Shown here: one piece after another, positions 15,766-25,038 of the stretch | Position numbering within the stretch: position 1 is the first letter of the stretch | How the letters are laid out: every line of letters starts with the position of its first letter | Assembly: GCF_016900095.1 (NCBI RefSeq) | Contig: NZ_JACJJP010000020.1 | Location: forward strand, 1 to 57,063 | Source: Gemmiger formicilis | GTDB taxonomy: Bacteria > Bacillota > Clostridia > Oscillospirales > Ruminococcaceae | Length of the DNA: 57,063 nucleotides | Reading direction: 5' to 3' | Made by a program: the position numbers and the translations under genes | Notes under the pieces: model-generated | Told to the model about the DNA's origin: nothing | Database searches by the model: none | What the model saw: the letters and a program-made list of their open reading frames with translations, nothing else

Positions 15766-17738
15766 GGGATCGTCTCCAGTTCCTGCCCCCACAAAACGGT
15801 GGCATCTTCAATGTTCAGGGTAACCATCAGCCAACCGGGATCACTGTCGTCCAGGTCGATGATTGCGTAGGTCTGGCCGTTGGCTGTTATGGCTGCAGCG
15901 TCTTCCAGCTTTTGGCGTGCAAAGGGAGAGTCGGCAAAACAGACGGTTTTCTTGGTGCTGTCCAGAACGCCCTTGTTCCACAAGGCGTCGGTGTAGTCGG
16001 CAATGCGCAGGGGATAGTTCTCATCATAAGGAATGCAGGCTTCGTCCAGGGAGCAGCCGGCCATGCCGGGGGCAATCACGTACCAGCTGCCGTCGGCGCC
16101 ATCGATTCGCCCGCACCAGGCGCCGCTGTCCTTTACCGGCTCTACCGCCTGTAGGAAAGCGCCTTCTTCCGCGAACAGATACAAGGTGTCTTCCCGCAGA
16201 ATGCCTTGTGCCAGCTCTTGGCGATAGGTCTCCCGCTGGGTTTCCAATGCGGCGGCGTCATACCGAGCGGCGAAGGGATCGTTGGTGGACATCCCGTGGT
16301 CGGCCGCATACAGCGCCAAGTGCAAGGCATCAGTCTGCAGACCATTCATGGAAACAATCGAAGCATACCGCCCCTCGGCCTGTTGCCAGAAAGAACTGGT
16401 CAGGGTGGAGGGAAAGGCCTGGGTGGTTTGTGCCTGGTCAAATGCCTGATGCCGCTGTACAAGACCAGGAGCGATGTCCAGCAATTGGATTGCGGCCATA
16501 CAGGTGATGGCAATGCAGCAAACCCGTTTGCGGGACGACAACCGGAAAATTCCCACACAGGCACACAGAATCAACAGATAGTACACCGGCCAGAACATTC
16601 GTCCGCCGGACCGGAACACCGAAAAAAGCTTAATCAAAGAGGCAGGCAGGGGGAGAACCGCCAGGGTGGCGCCGTTGGCGGTAATGACGTGGCTGACCGC
16701 AAAAGCCGTCAGAACCAGATAGACCAAGCAGAGCGTCCAATGGTGGCACAGCGTTCGCCAGAAAGCTGTGGGGTGGTGGAACAGATGAACGATCAGGCAA
16801 AGGACCAGTCCGCACAGCACCCCGAACCCCAGATAGGCAAAGGCATCGTAGTTGCCGCCAACCTGGTTCTGCATGGGCAGGATTAGGCTCCAGTCCACGC
16901 CGTTGACTCCGGCCGGATTCCACAGGCTGTTCAGGTTCATGCCGAAGTAGCCGTACAGCGCATCGCTGCCGCCGGTGGCGGTGCCGTAAAACAAACCAAA
17001 GACCCACCCTGCGGCGACGGTCAGGGCAAGGTCAGCCCCAAGCCACAGACCGGGATACAGCCATTTGCGATTGGCGACAGCATGGTGAAGCAGCAGCGCA
17101 AAGGTGATGGCGTAGGTCATGGGAACGAAGTACGGGTGAATGGTAATGGTCAGAATATTCAGGGCAAACAGTCCGGGAAAGGCAAATCGGTTTGTCCGGA
17201 ATCCTTTGCAATAGTAATACAGAGCTGCCAGAAGGAAAAATTGGGCAGACAGGGAGGTATGGCGGAACACCCGCTCCCACAAAACAGGGCTGAATACAAA
17301 CAGCAGGTCTCCCATAAGTGGGCTGGCTACACCCTGGCAGAACAGCCCCAACAGCCGGGCGCCAAATGCCCCTTGTGCCATCAGGCAAAGCAGAGTAAAC
17401 CAGCCGAAATACTGGAAAGTATCCGGCAAAACAGGAGAAAGCAACCGGAACAAGGCAGCCAGCAGGGGAATCGAGTCGGTATATGCCACGCTGAGACCCT
17501 GAGGAGCGTTGATGTTGGTGGCAATACACAGGGGAAACGAAAAACCGCTTTGCCTGTAAAACAGCCAGCCGGCATAATGCTGCTGGATGTCTTTCTCTAT
17601 GTACCCGCCCCGACAGAAAGCGTCGTTGGTCACATCCAGGGGGCTAAACCCAAATATCAGAAAAAAGGCGACCGCCCCCAGTGCGGCACCACATAAAAGC
17701 AGCAGGCGCTCCCGGTGTCTGGCTGCGGCTGTGATCAT
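15753..17738 (-). CDS. Large polytopic membrane protein (DUF6311-like, YfhO-type)
   Basis: A 661-residue protein with about 11 hydrophobic segments over residues 10-415, followed by an extracytoplasmic domain of about 230 residues. The first periplasmic loop has YIEKDIQQHYAGWLFYRQ, and later phrases YTDSIPLLAALFRLL and FQYFGWF, which recall DUF6311 proteins, a group related in layout to GT-C glycosyltransferases. No enzymatic activity is proven. The start at 17738 has GGGGTG nine bases upstream; GTG 17750 and ATG 17747 are alternatives that overlap this site. It shares an operon with the pseudouridine synthase, probably by chance rather than function. Confidence 0.78.
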   Translation of the reverse strand: MITAAARHRERLLLLCGAALGAVAFFLIFGFSPLDVTNDAFCRGGYIEKDIQQHYAGWLFYRQSGFSFPLCIATNINAPQGLSVAYTDSIPLLAALFRLLSPVLPDTFQYFGWFTLLCLMAQGAFGARLLGLFCQGVASPLMGDLLFVFSPVLWERVFRHTSLSAQFFLLAALYYYCKGFRTNRFAFPGLFALNILTITIHPYFVPMTYAITFALLLHHAVANRKWLYPGLWLGADLALTVAAGWVFGLFYGTATGGSDALYGYFGMNLNSLWNPAGVNGVDWSLILPMQNQVGGNYDAFAYLGFGVLCGLVLCLIVHLFHHPTAFWRTLCHHWTLCLVYLVLTAFAVSHVITANGATLAVLPLPASLIKLFSVFRSGGRMFWPVYYLLILCACVGIFRLSSRKRVCCIAITCMAAIQLLDIAPGLVQRHQAFDQAQTTQAFPSTLTSSFWQQAEGRYASIVSMNGLQTDALHLALYAADHGMSTNDPFAARYDAAALETQRETYRQELAQGILREDTLYLFAEEGAFLQAVEPVKDSGAWCGRIDGADGSWYVIAPGMAGCSLDEACIPYDENYPLRIADYTDALWNKGVLDSTKKTVCFADSPFARQKLEDAAAITANGQTYAIIDLDDSDPGWLMVTLNIEDATVLWGQELETIPCKN

Positions 17739-17776
17739 AATATGCATCACCCCGTATAGCTTGTTGGAATGACCTC

Positions 17777-17806
17777 ATTCTATCATAAAAACCGACGCTT
17801 GTACAA
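17777..17806 (-). promoter_or_regulatory. Possible promoter of the DUF6311-like operon
   Basis: On the minus strand TTGTAC, an 18-bp spacer and TAGAAT (17782-17777), about 40 bp before the start codon. The fit is moderate. Confidence 0.4.
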
Positions 17807-17858
17807 TGTCGGCAATGGGCGATGGTGCGGCAGCATTCGGCAGGAAGAAGCCATTGGA

Positions 17859-17887
17859 TTGACAAGCAGGCATGCGTGCGATACAAT
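17859..17887 (+). promoter_or_regulatory. Sigma-A promoter of tRNA-Leu
   Basis: TTGACA (17859-17864), a 17-bp spacer and TACAAT (17882-17887), 30 bp before the mature tRNA. Confidence 0.88.
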
Positions 17888-17916
17888 AATTAGGCTGAAA
17901 GCATTGGATGACAGAG

Positions 17917-18003
17917 GCCGCCATGGTGGAATTGGCAGACACAAAGGACTTAAAATCCTTCGGAAGTGATTCCGTACCGGTTCGACCCCGGTTGGCGGCA
18001 CCA
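17917..18003 (+). tRNA. tRNA-Leu (anticodon TAA)
   Basis: An 87-nt class II tRNA. Acceptor GCCGCCA/TGGCGGC, anticodon arm AAGGA-CTTAAAA-TCCTT, a long variable arm CGGAAG-TGA-TTCCG, CCA encoded. It has its own promoter and terminator. Confidence 0.98.
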
Positions 18004-18041
18004 AAGGAAAGCAGAGCATTGCGCTCCGCTTTCCTTTTTTG
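18003..18041 (+). terminator. Terminator of tRNA-Leu
   Basis: AAAGGAAAGC and GAGC pair with GCTC and GCTTTCCTTT, followed by a T tract. The hairpin begins at the last base of the tRNA CCA. Confidence 0.88.
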
Positions 18042-18126
18042 TTTGCATCAATCGGGATGAAACGGCTTTTTCCCTGCATAAATCTTCATTTTCTTTTGAA
18101 AAAGGGCTGAAAAATCATAAAAAAGC

Positions 18127-18155
18127 TTGTATCTTTCACCAAATTCGTTTATACT
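18127..18155 (+). promoter_or_regulatory. Sigma-A promoter of the aminotransferase gene
   Basis: TTGTAT (18127-18132), a 17-bp spacer and TATACT (18150-18155). About 95 bases of leader follow before the start codon; no known riboswitch was recognised in them. Confidence 0.65.
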
Positions 18156-18256
18156 TATGTGTTGTATGTTCGGCCTTTGTGCCGTGCTACATCCCGTATT
18201 ATAGAGGGAGTACCCGCGGGGTGCTCAAGAACGAGTCTGCAGGAGGGGAAGCATCC

Positions 18257-19537
18257 ATGTCTGATTACCGTAAGATGACCAAAGAAATGCTCCTGGCTGA
18301 AAAGGCCAAACTGGAAAAGACCTATGCCGATTTCAAGGCAATGGGCCTGAAGCTGAACATGGCCCGCGGCAAACCGGGCCCGCACCAGATGGACCTGGCC
18401 ATGGATCTGCTCAAGATGAGCGATTACACCACCGAAGACGGTACCGATGCCCGTAACTACGGCAATCTGGAAGGTCTGCAGGAGGCCCGTGAACTTTTTG
18501 GCGAAGTGATGGGCGTCAAGCCGGAAAACGTTTTTGTGGGCGGCAACTCCAGCCTGCAGCTGATGTACAATCTGGTTGCCATCGGCTATACCTTCGGCTT
18601 CCAGGACTCTCCCTGCCCGTGGTCTGCGGTGGAAAAGCCCAAGTTCCTGTGCCCTGTGCCCGGGTATGACCGGCATTTCCGCATCACCGAAGAATTCGGC
18701 ATCGAGATGATCAACATTCCCATGACTCCCACCGGCCCCGATATGGATATGGTGGAAAAGCTGGTGGCGGAGGATGCCTCCATCAAGGGCATCTGGTGCG
18801 TGCCGCAGTATTCCAACCCGGATGGGTACACTTACAGCGACGAGACGGTTCGCCGTTTTGCCAGCATGAAGACCGCTGCTCCCGACTTCAAGATTTTCTG
18901 GGACGAGGCCTACATTGTCCATCATCTGACCGACGAGATCATCGAAACGCCGGTACTGTTGGAAGAGAGCCGTGCCTACGGCAACGAAGACCGCGTCTTC
19001 ATGTTCACTTCCACCAGCAAGATCACCTTCCCCGGCGCCGGCGTTTCTGCCCTGGCCTGCAGTGAAAACTCCATGAAGTATATCTGCAAGCGCTTCGAAG
19101 TTATGATCATCAGCTACGACAAGATGAACCAGCTGCGTCATGTCCGCTTCCTGAAGAACAAGGCCGGCGTTCTGGCACATATGCAGAAGCATCGCCGCCG
19201 TCTGGTGCCCTGCTTTGACGCGGTCAAGTGCACTCTGGACCATGAGCTGACCCCTTGCGGCGATATTGCCCACTGGACCGATCCCAAGGGCGGTTACTTC
19301 ATCAGCCTGTATGTCATGCCCGGCTGCGCCAAGCGCGTGGCGGAACTGTGCAAGCAGGCCGGCCTGGTGCTGACCGGTGCGGGTGCTGCGTATCCGTATG
19401 GCCGTGACCCCGAGGATTCTCATCTGCGCATTGCGCCGACCTATCCCAGCCTGGACGAGGTCGAAAAAGCGTCTTTGCTGCTTACCGTCTGTGTGCGCCT
19501 GGCAGTGGTGGAAAAGCTGCTGGCGGAACAGGAGTAA
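18257..19537 (+). CDS. PLP-dependent aspartate aminotransferase, subgroup Ic
   Basis: A 426-residue fold-type I aminotransferase. It matches the Asp_aminotransf/MocR-like class (subgroup Ic) rather than the usual AspC, with NMARGKPGPHQMDL near the N-terminus, the YGNLEGLQEARELFGE and VGGNSSLQLMYNL phrases for cofactor phosphate, NPDGYTYS, WDEAYIVHHL and the PLP lysine in FTSTSKITFPGAG. The likely reaction is aspartate plus 2-oxoglutarate to oxaloacetate plus glutamate. GGAGGGG lies eight bases before ATG 18257; the frame is open upstream through the tRNA-Leu but that part is not coding. It is followed by secDF 63 bp later, without a clear terminator. Confidence 0.9.
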   Translation: MSDYRKMTKEMLLAEKAKLEKTYADFKAMGLKLNMARGKPGPHQMDLAMDLLKMSDYTTEDGTDARNYGNLEGLQEARELFGEVMGVKPENVFVGGNSSLQLMYNLVAIGYTFGFQDSPCPWSAVEKPKFLCPVPGYDRHFRITEEFGIEMINIPMTPTGPDMDMVEKLVAEDASIKGIWCVPQYSNPDGYTYSDETVRRFASMKTAAPDFKIFWDEAYIVHHLTDEIIETPVLLEESRAYGNEDRVFMFTSTSKITFPGAGVSALACSENSMKYICKRFEVMIISYDKMNQLRHVRFLKNKAGVLAHMQKHRRRLVPCFDAVKCTLDHELTPCGDIAHWTDPKGGYFISLYVMPGCAKRVAELCKQAGLVLTGAGAAYPYGRDPEDSHLRIAPTYPSLDEVEKASLLLTVCVRLAVVEKLLAEQE

Positions 19538-19569
19538 GTTTCGGGCTGTGCGGCCCGGCATAGAAGTCC

Positions 19570-19583
19570 TGCCCACGTGGGCA
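19570..19583. repeat. 14-bp perfect palindrome before secDF
   Basis: TGCCCACGTGGGCA lies six bases before the secDF ribosome binding site (GGAGG, 19590-19594) and is followed by AAATTTT. It could be a weak terminator of the aminotransferase gene or a protein site. Confidence 0.45.
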
Positions 19584-19600
19584 AATTTTGGAGGTACCTA

Positions 19601-21919
19601 ATGAACAAGAGAGGAAAGTCATGGCGCTTTATTGCCATGGCGGCGCTGATTATTGTGTTTTCACTTTCGGCGCTCTTCGGCTTCAGCTATCAGTATGGTG
19701 ATATTAAAACCACCTATCTGAAAGGCGCCGGCGATATTCGATTCGGCATCGATATCCGCGGCGGCGTTGACGTAACCTTTATGCCGGCGGATGACATCGA
19801 TGCCACCGACGCTCAGATGGAAGCGGCCAAGACGGTTATTGAAGATCGTCTGGTGGGTCTTGGCATCACCGACTATGAGGCCTATGTGGATAACAACAAG
19901 GACCGCATCATTGTGCGCTTCCCCTGGAAGAACGATGAAAGCGACTTCGATCCGCAGAGCGCCATCGATGAGATCGGTACCACCGCCCAGATGGTTTTCC
20001 GTAAGGGAAGCACGGCGGATGGGGAAGAGATCCTGACCGGTGACGACGTAGAATCCGCCATGGCGGGCTATCTGCAGAACGAAGGCAACGTCGTACAGCT
20101 GAAGTTCACCTCTACCGGTGCCGAGAAATTTGCAGACGCTACCACCGAACTGGCTCCCAGCAACGGCACCATCAGCATCTGGCTGGATGACGAGAACATC
20201 AGCACCGCCTCGGTGGAAACCGCCATCACCAATGGCGAAGCCATCATCAAGGGCAGCTTTACCACCGAAGAGGCCGCTACGCTGGCCAACCAGATCAACT
20301 CCGGCGCACTGCCTTTTGCGCTGTCCGCCGAGAGCTACTCCACCATCAGTCCCACTCTGGGCGCCCGCAGCCTGGAAGTCATGGTCCTGGCCGGTATCAT
20401 CGCCTTTGTGGCAGTGGCGCTGATTATGATCATTCGCTACCGGCTGCCCGGTACCATTGCGGCGCTGGCCCTGTTCGGTCAGGTGGCTGCCACCCTGGCT
20501 GTGGTTTCCGGTTATTTCCCGGTGTTCTCCGGCTCTACGCTGACCCTGCCCGGCATTGCCGGTATCATTTTGGGTATCGGCATGGGCGTGGACGCCAACG
20601 TCATTACCGCCGAGCGTATCCGTGAGGAGCTGGGCAAGAAGAAGACGCTGGATGGCGCTTTGACCAACGGCTTCAAGATGGGCCTGACCCCGATTATCGA
20701 CGGTAACGTGACCATCGTCATTGTGGCCGCCATTCTGATGGGCGCCTTCGGTCCCACCGACGGATTCTGGGCCAAAGTCTTCACCCCGGTGTTCGGCTGG
20801 TTCGGTCCTTCCACCGCCGGCACTATTTATTCCTTCGGCTTTACCTTGCTGACCAGTGTGCTGCTGAACTTCGTGTTTGGTGTGTTTGCCACCCGCGTCA
20901 TGCTGCGCGGCGCGTCTGCCATCAAGGCTCTGCGTAATCCGTGGCTGTACGGCGGCGCAAAGTCCGGCGAAACCCCGCCGTACAAGATTCCGCACATTAA
21001 CTTTGTGGGCAACCGCAAGAAGTACTATATCTTCTCTTCCGCGCTGATCGTAGTGGTTCTGGTGTACAGCCTGGTCTTCGGCGTGTCCATGGACGTGGAG
21101 TTCAAGGGTGGTGTTGTGCTGACCCTGGGCTATGAGAACAGCCTGGATCTGGATGCCGTCGAGGATGTTGTGAGCAGCAATGTGGGCCAGAGCAACCTGA
21201 CTCTGCAGACCGGCACCGACATCACCGGTCGTCAGACCCTGACTGTGACCCTGCCCGGCAGCGAGAACCTGAGCACTGACGAGATGGACAGCTTGCTCAC
21301 CACTCTGAACGAGCAGTTCCCGGACAATGCCTTCGAGGAAAACGAGATCAGCAACGTCAATCCCACCATCGGTAAGGAATTCCTCTTCAAGAGCCTGGTA
21401 GCTGTGGTTACGGCGTGCGTTTTGATCCTGCTGTACGTGGCATACCGCTTCCGCAAGGTGGGCGGTTTGCAGGGCGGTGCCACCGCTATCGTGGCTCTGC
21501 TGCATGATATGTTCGTGGTGTTTGGCGTGTTTGCCATTCTGCGCATTCCTCTGAACGGCAACTTCATTGCCGCCATGCTGACCATCCTGGGCTACTCCAT
21601 CAACGATACCGTCGTTATCTATGACCGTATTCGTGAGAATACCGCTCTGTATGGCAAGCGCCGCATGTCTCGTGCCGAATTGGTCAACCTCTCCATCAAC
21701 CAGAGCTTTGGCCGTTCTTTGATGACCTCCATCACAACCTGTGTGGCGTTGGGCATCGTGTGCGTGGTTTCCGTTGTCTTCAAGCTGGACAGCATCTTTA
21801 CCTTTGCACTGCCGTTGTTCTTCGGTATGATCAGCGGTGTGTACAGCACGGTTTGCATTGCCAGCCAGCTGTGGCTTGATTGGCAGGAAAAAACCCATCC
21901 GGAAATTGTAAAGAAGTAA
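19601..21919 (+). CDS. secDF: Fused protein-export subunit SecDF
   Basis: A 772-residue membrane protein that uses the proton gradient to help SecYEG release exported proteins. SecD and SecF are fused, as in Bacillus. The SecD half has one N-terminal helix, a large external P1 domain (FGIDIRGGVDVTF; about 40-245) and a five-helix bundle with GIAGIILGIGMGVDANVITAERI. The SecF half begins near residue 460 (NFVGNRKKYYIFSS), has its own P1 domain (MDVEFKGGVVLTL) and ILGYSINDTVVIYDRIREN. GGAGG six bases upstream fixes ATG 19601. yajC, another Sec accessory, lies 10 kb away in this window. Confidence 0.96.
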   Translation: MNKRGKSWRFIAMAALIIVFSLSALFGFSYQYGDIKTTYLKGAGDIRFGIDIRGGVDVTFMPADDIDATDAQMEAAKTVIEDRLVGLGITDYEAYVDNNKDRIIVRFPWKNDESDFDPQSAIDEIGTTAQMVFRKGSTADGEEILTGDDVESAMAGYLQNEGNVVQLKFTSTGAEKFADATTELAPSNGTISIWLDDENISTASVETAITNGEAIIKGSFTTEEAATLANQINSGALPFALSAESYSTISPTLGARSLEVMVLAGIIAFVAVALIMIIRYRLPGTIAALALFGQVAATLAVVSGYFPVFSGSTLTLPGIAGIILGIGMGVDANVITAERIREELGKKKTLDGALTNGFKMGLTPIIDGNVTIVIVAAILMGAFGPTDGFWAKVFTPVFGWFGPSTAGTIYSFGFTLLTSVLLNFVFGVFATRVMLRGASAIKALRNPWLYGGAKSGETPPYKIPHINFVGNRKKYYIFSSALIVVVLVYSLVFGVSMDVEFKGGVVLTLGYENSLDLDAVEDVVSSNVGQSNLTLQTGTDITGRQTLTVTLPGSENLSTDEMDSLLTTLNEQFPDNAFEENEISNVNPTIGKEFLFKSLVAVVTACVLILLYVAYRFRKVGGLQGGATAIVALLHDMFVVFGVFAILRIPLNGNFIAAMLTILGYSINDTVVIYDRIRENTALYGKRRMSRAELVNLSINQSFGRSLMTSITTCVALGIVCVVSVVFKLDSIFTFALPLFFGMISGVYSTVCIASQLWLDWQEKTHPEIVKK

Positions 21920-21988
21920 ACGGTTGTCGGCCGGTGCTGCCAAAACCGATGGATGGCATGTTCAGAAATCCAAGACAGGAGGATTGCC

Positions 21989-22462
21989 ATGAAATGTCCG
22001 TACTGCGGCGCGATAGATTCCAAGGTGATCGATTCCCGCCCCACCGAAGACGGCGAAAAGATTCGTCGTCGCCGTGAATGCCTGAGCTGCAAAAAGCGCT
22101 TTACAACCTATGAAATCGTGGAGACAGTTCCCCTGATGGTTGTGAAGAAAGACCATTCCCGGGAAGTGTTTGACCGCCAGAAACTGCTGAACGGCATGCT
22201 GCGGGCTTGCGAAAAGCGCCCGGTCAGTTTCCAGCAGCTGGATGCGGCGGTCAGCCGTATCGAACAGATGCTGCTGAACTCCTATGACCGGGAGGTATCG
22301 TCGATTCATATCGGCGATCTGGCCATGGAACAGCTGAAGCAGCTGGATGATGTGGCGTATGTGCGCTTTGCATCGGTGTATCGTCAGTTCAGTGATGTGA
22401 ATACCTTCATGGAAGAACTCAAGGATATGCTGGACAACCGTTCCAAGATGAGCGGAAACTGA
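21989..22462 (+). CDS. nrdR: Transcriptional repressor NrdR
   Basis: A 157-residue ATP/dATP-sensing repressor of ribonucleotide reductase genes. The N-terminal zinc ribbon has the two cysteine pairs ([35 protein letters not shown]), and an ATP-cone domain spans about residues 49-139 ([30 protein letters not shown]). It is full length. AGGAGG precedes ATG 21989. It is followed by a strong terminator. No NrdR box or nrd gene is visible in the window, so it acts elsewhere. Confidence 0.97.
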   Translation: MKCPYCGAIDSKVIDSRPTEDGEKIRRRRECLSCKKRFTTYEIVETVPLMVVKKDHSREVFDRQKLLNGMLRACEKRPVSFQQLDAAVSRIEQMLLNSYDREVSSIHIGDLAMEQLKQLDDVAYVRFASVYRQFSDVNTFMEELKDMLDNRSKMSGN

Positions 22463-22477
22463 ATCTGATTCCCCTTC

Positions 22478-22518
22478 AACAGCGGGCAACCTGTTTAGCA
22501 GGTTGCCCGCTGTTTTTA
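22478..22518 (+). terminator. Terminator after nrdR
   Basis: A stem of about 16 bp, CAGCGGGCAACCTG and CAGGTTGCCCGCTG, with a TTTA-type loop and a following TTTTT. It isolates the germination operon from nrdR. Confidence 0.93.
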
Positions 22519-22585
22519 TGCCTGCTTTCGGATTTATATTTGCCTTTTGGCTGGGCAGACTGAAAGAAAAGAGGAGGGAGCAGCA

Positions 22586-24031
22586 GTGAAGGAACATCCG
22601 GAGGAGCGAATCTCCGCCAACCTGCAGGAAAACAAACTGTTTTTGCAGGAACGGTTCGGTGATTCATTGGATTTTTACAGCAAGGATCTTACATTAGGGC
22701 AGGTATCTTGCTGTATTGTGCTGTTTACAGGTCTTGCATCGCCCGAAAAGCTGACGGTGATGGCCCTGTCTTTATTGGAACAGCAAAACGAAACATTTCA
22801 GAATGGCGCCCGGCTTTGCCGTTATCTCTTAAGGCAAAGCCGTATTCCCACCGAAGGTACCCCCATCACCACCCGTACCATGCTGGTAGAGCGTCTGGCC
22901 AACGGTCTGGCAGTGCTTCTGATTGATGGCTGCCCCTGTGCGGTGGGGATTTCCACCCAGGAGATGCCCCAGCGTTCGGTATCCAATCCTGGGGGAGAAG
23001 GCAACATGCATGGCCCTCAGGAAGCCTTTACCGAACTGCTGCGCAACAACGTTTCGCTGCTGCGACGGCAGTTCCGCACCGACTCTTTTGTGGCGGAGCT
23101 GCATATTTCCCACACCCACGCCAAAACAGAATATTGCTTGTGCTATGACCGGCTGCGTGCACCGGCGGATACGGTAGCGGCCTTGCGCCGCAGACTGGAA
23201 AAGGTTCGGCTTCCGGTGTTGCTGGACTCGGCGTATTTTGCCTCTTTTCTCAAGCAGGATAAGCTGAACCTGTTTCCGGCCGCTGCTTATACCGAGCGTC
23301 CGGCCACGGCATGCGCACGCATCTGTGAAGGAAAGGTAGCCATCCTGGTTTCCGGAAGTCCCTTTGCCATGATTGTGCCTAGCTTTTTCAGCGAACATTT
23401 TGAATCCTTGGACGATTATTCATCGGGGGCTGTTTTTGCGGGAATCATCCGGCTGCTGAAATATATCGCATTTTTGTTGTCGGTGTTTGGACCGGGCCTG
23501 TATGTCATGGCGCTCACCTATGCGCCGGAAATGATTCCCATCCGTCTGTTGGGGACTCTGGCGCAGGCGGAGGCCCACACGCCGCTTTCTCCCATGCTGG
23601 AGATGCTGACAGTGACATTGCTGCTGGAAATTGTGCGGGAGGCAGGACTGCGTGCTCCCAAGGCCATCAGTCATACGGTCAGCCTGGTGGGGGCCCTGAT
23701 TATCGGCGAAACGGCCGTCAGCGCAGGGATTGTAAGCGTCCCTGTGCTGACCATGGCGGCAGCTGCCACGGTGGCCACCTTGGCGGTACCGTCTTTGTAC
23801 GAACAGTCCATTTTGTTCCGGTTCGCCGTGATCTTGTTGGCGGGCTTGTTTGGCGTGCCGGGATTTGCCTGCGGTGCATTGCTGATTCTGGCCATGGCCT
23901 GCGGCAGTGACCCCTTCGGGTATGATTATCTATATCCGCTTATGCCGCCATGCCGCGCCAGCGTGCGGGACGGATTTGTGCGGACCATCTGGTCTTCACT
24001 GGCCAGATCGGAGGAAGAGGGGAGATTATGA
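22586..24031 (+). CDS. gerKA: Spore germinant receptor subunit A (GerA/GerKA family)
   Basis: A 481-residue inner-spore-membrane subunit of a nutrient germinant receptor. It has a hydrophilic N-terminal domain (about 1-235), with the family phrases LLRRQFRTDSFVAELHIS and GSPFAMIVPSFFSEHFES, and a membrane domain of about five to six helices from residue 285 (SFFSEHFESLDDYSSGAVFAG onward; PEMIPIRLLGTLAQAEAHTPLSPMLEM is highly conserved in type). The start is GTG 22586 after GAGGAGGGAG; no ATG exists nearby in frame. Its stop overlaps the next start (ATGA). No sigma-G promoter could be recognised upstream. Symbol by similarity; ger paralogues cannot be told apart by eye. Confidence 0.92.
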   Translation: MKEHPEERISANLQENKLFLQERFGDSLDFYSKDLTLGQVSCCIVLFTGLASPEKLTVMALSLLEQQNETFQNGARLCRYLLRQSRIPTEGTPITTRTMLVERLANGLAVLLIDGCPCAVGISTQEMPQRSVSNPGGEGNMHGPQEAFTELLRNNVSLLRRQFRTDSFVAELHISHTHAKTEYCLCYDRLRAPADTVAALRRRLEKVRLPVLLDSAYFASFLKQDKLNLFPAAAYTERPATACARICEGKVAILVSGSPFAMIVPSFFSEHFESLDDYSSGAVFAGIIRLLKYIAFLLSVFGPGLYVMALTYAPEMIPIRLLGTLAQAEAHTPLSPMLEMLTVTLLLEIVREAGLRAPKAISHTVSLVGALIIGETAVSAGIVSVPVLTMAAAATVATLAVPSLYEQSILFRFAVILLAGLFGVPGFACGALLILAMACGSDPFGYDYLYPLMPPCRASVRDGFVRTIWSSLARSEEEGRL

Positions 24032-25038
24032 AGCGGGAAGCACCGAATCTCTTTGCGGCGCTGCTGCTGGGGCTGTTTGGTAACATTGTTTTGAGTTCTC
24101 AGATCGGCTACTTTGCGCGTACGGGAATTCTGCTGCTGCCGGTCAGTGTGGCAATATTGACGGTTGCTGCATGGGGCTTTTCTTTTGGATGGCGGATGCT
24201 GGGACAAAGCCCAATCATGAGGTGGTCTTTGTTGGCATTGCTTGCCATGAGTTCCGCGCTGGAAATTCTCCGTCTGTGGCGGCTGTTTGAAACCGCTTAC
24301 CCGGACGGTATGAACATGCTTGGAATCTGCCTGATGATTGTGGTGCCGGTGATTTATCTGCGGCGAGTTTCTTCCATTGCCCAGACCGCCAATGTGGTGC
24401 TGGCGGTTTTGATTCTGGCATGTGGCCTTTTGGTGGTTTCCATTGCACCGCAGCTGCATGTGTCCAATTTACAGTGCGCACCTTTTGACCGTACTGAGGT
24501 GCGTACAACGCTGTGGGCCCAGCTGATTCTCTATCCGGAGCTTTTGCTTCCGGCACTTTGGCCTGGATCGGCCCGGTTCGGCAAGCACACCTTTTTGCGT
24601 CTGGTGGGATGGTCGCTGATGTTTTCCGCGGCAGTGCACCTTTTGCTGGAACTGTTTTTCGGCACTGATGCCATCCGGCAGGAAAATCCTCTTCACACGG
24701 CGGCACAGAGCGGTGCTTTGTCCATCTTCAACCGCCTGGAATGGATGCAGCTGATTCTGTGGACCATGGTTGTGACCATAAAACTGGCGGTGTACCTGTA
24801 TGCCGGTGTGCGCCTGATGGGAGGGCATGCCTGCAAAAGTGAGAACAACGCGGTAGGGTTGGACCGGTTTCCGTTCTATTTTGCTTTGATGCTCTTTTTG
24901 TGCGCTTTGTGGCGCTCTGCGGATATCGGTACCCTGACGGCGATACGCAATATTCTGATGGGGCTGTATGCCGGCATGGTGATCTTGGGAGGAGGAATAC
25001 GATGGCTGCTTTCGCCAGACACAAGGCCGGAATCGTGA
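24028..25038 (+). CDS. gerKB: Spore germinant receptor subunit B (GerAB/GerKB family permease)
   Basis: A 336-residue integral membrane protein of the amino acid-polyamine transporter-like fold with about ten hydrophobic segments. In germinant receptors this subunit binds the germinant. Conserved-type phrases include LFGNIVLSSQIGYFART at the N-terminus, LEILRLWRLFETAYP and NRLEWMQLILWTMVV. It starts in the stop codon of subunit A, with GGAAGAGGGGAG upstream, and overlaps subunit C by 37 bp, so all three are made together. Confidence 0.9.
   Translation: MKREAPNLFAALLLGLFGNIVLSSQIGYFARTGILLLPVSVAILTVAAWGFSFGWRMLGQSPIMRWSLLALLAMSSALEILRLWRLFETAYPDGMNMLGICLMIVVPVIYLRRVSSIAQTANVVLAVLILACGLLVVSIAPQLHVSNLQCAPFDRTEVRTTLWAQLILYPELLLPALWPGSARFGKHTFLRLVGWSLMFSAAVHLLLELFFGTDAIRQENPLHTAAQSGALSIFNRLEWMQLILWTMVVTIKLAVYLYAGVRLMGGHACKSENNAVGLDRFPFYFALMLFLCALWRSADIGTLTAIRNILMGLYAGMVILGGGIRWLLSPDTRPES

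Noticed and set aside
17966-18256. Extending the aminotransferase upstream to 17966
   Set aside because: That frame runs through tRNA-Leu, its terminator and a promoter; the ATG at 18257 has a good ribosome binding site.
19661-21943. A 760-codon open frame opposite secDF
   Set aside because: Shadow of the well-supported secDF gene, with Gly/His/Gln-rich content and no start signal.
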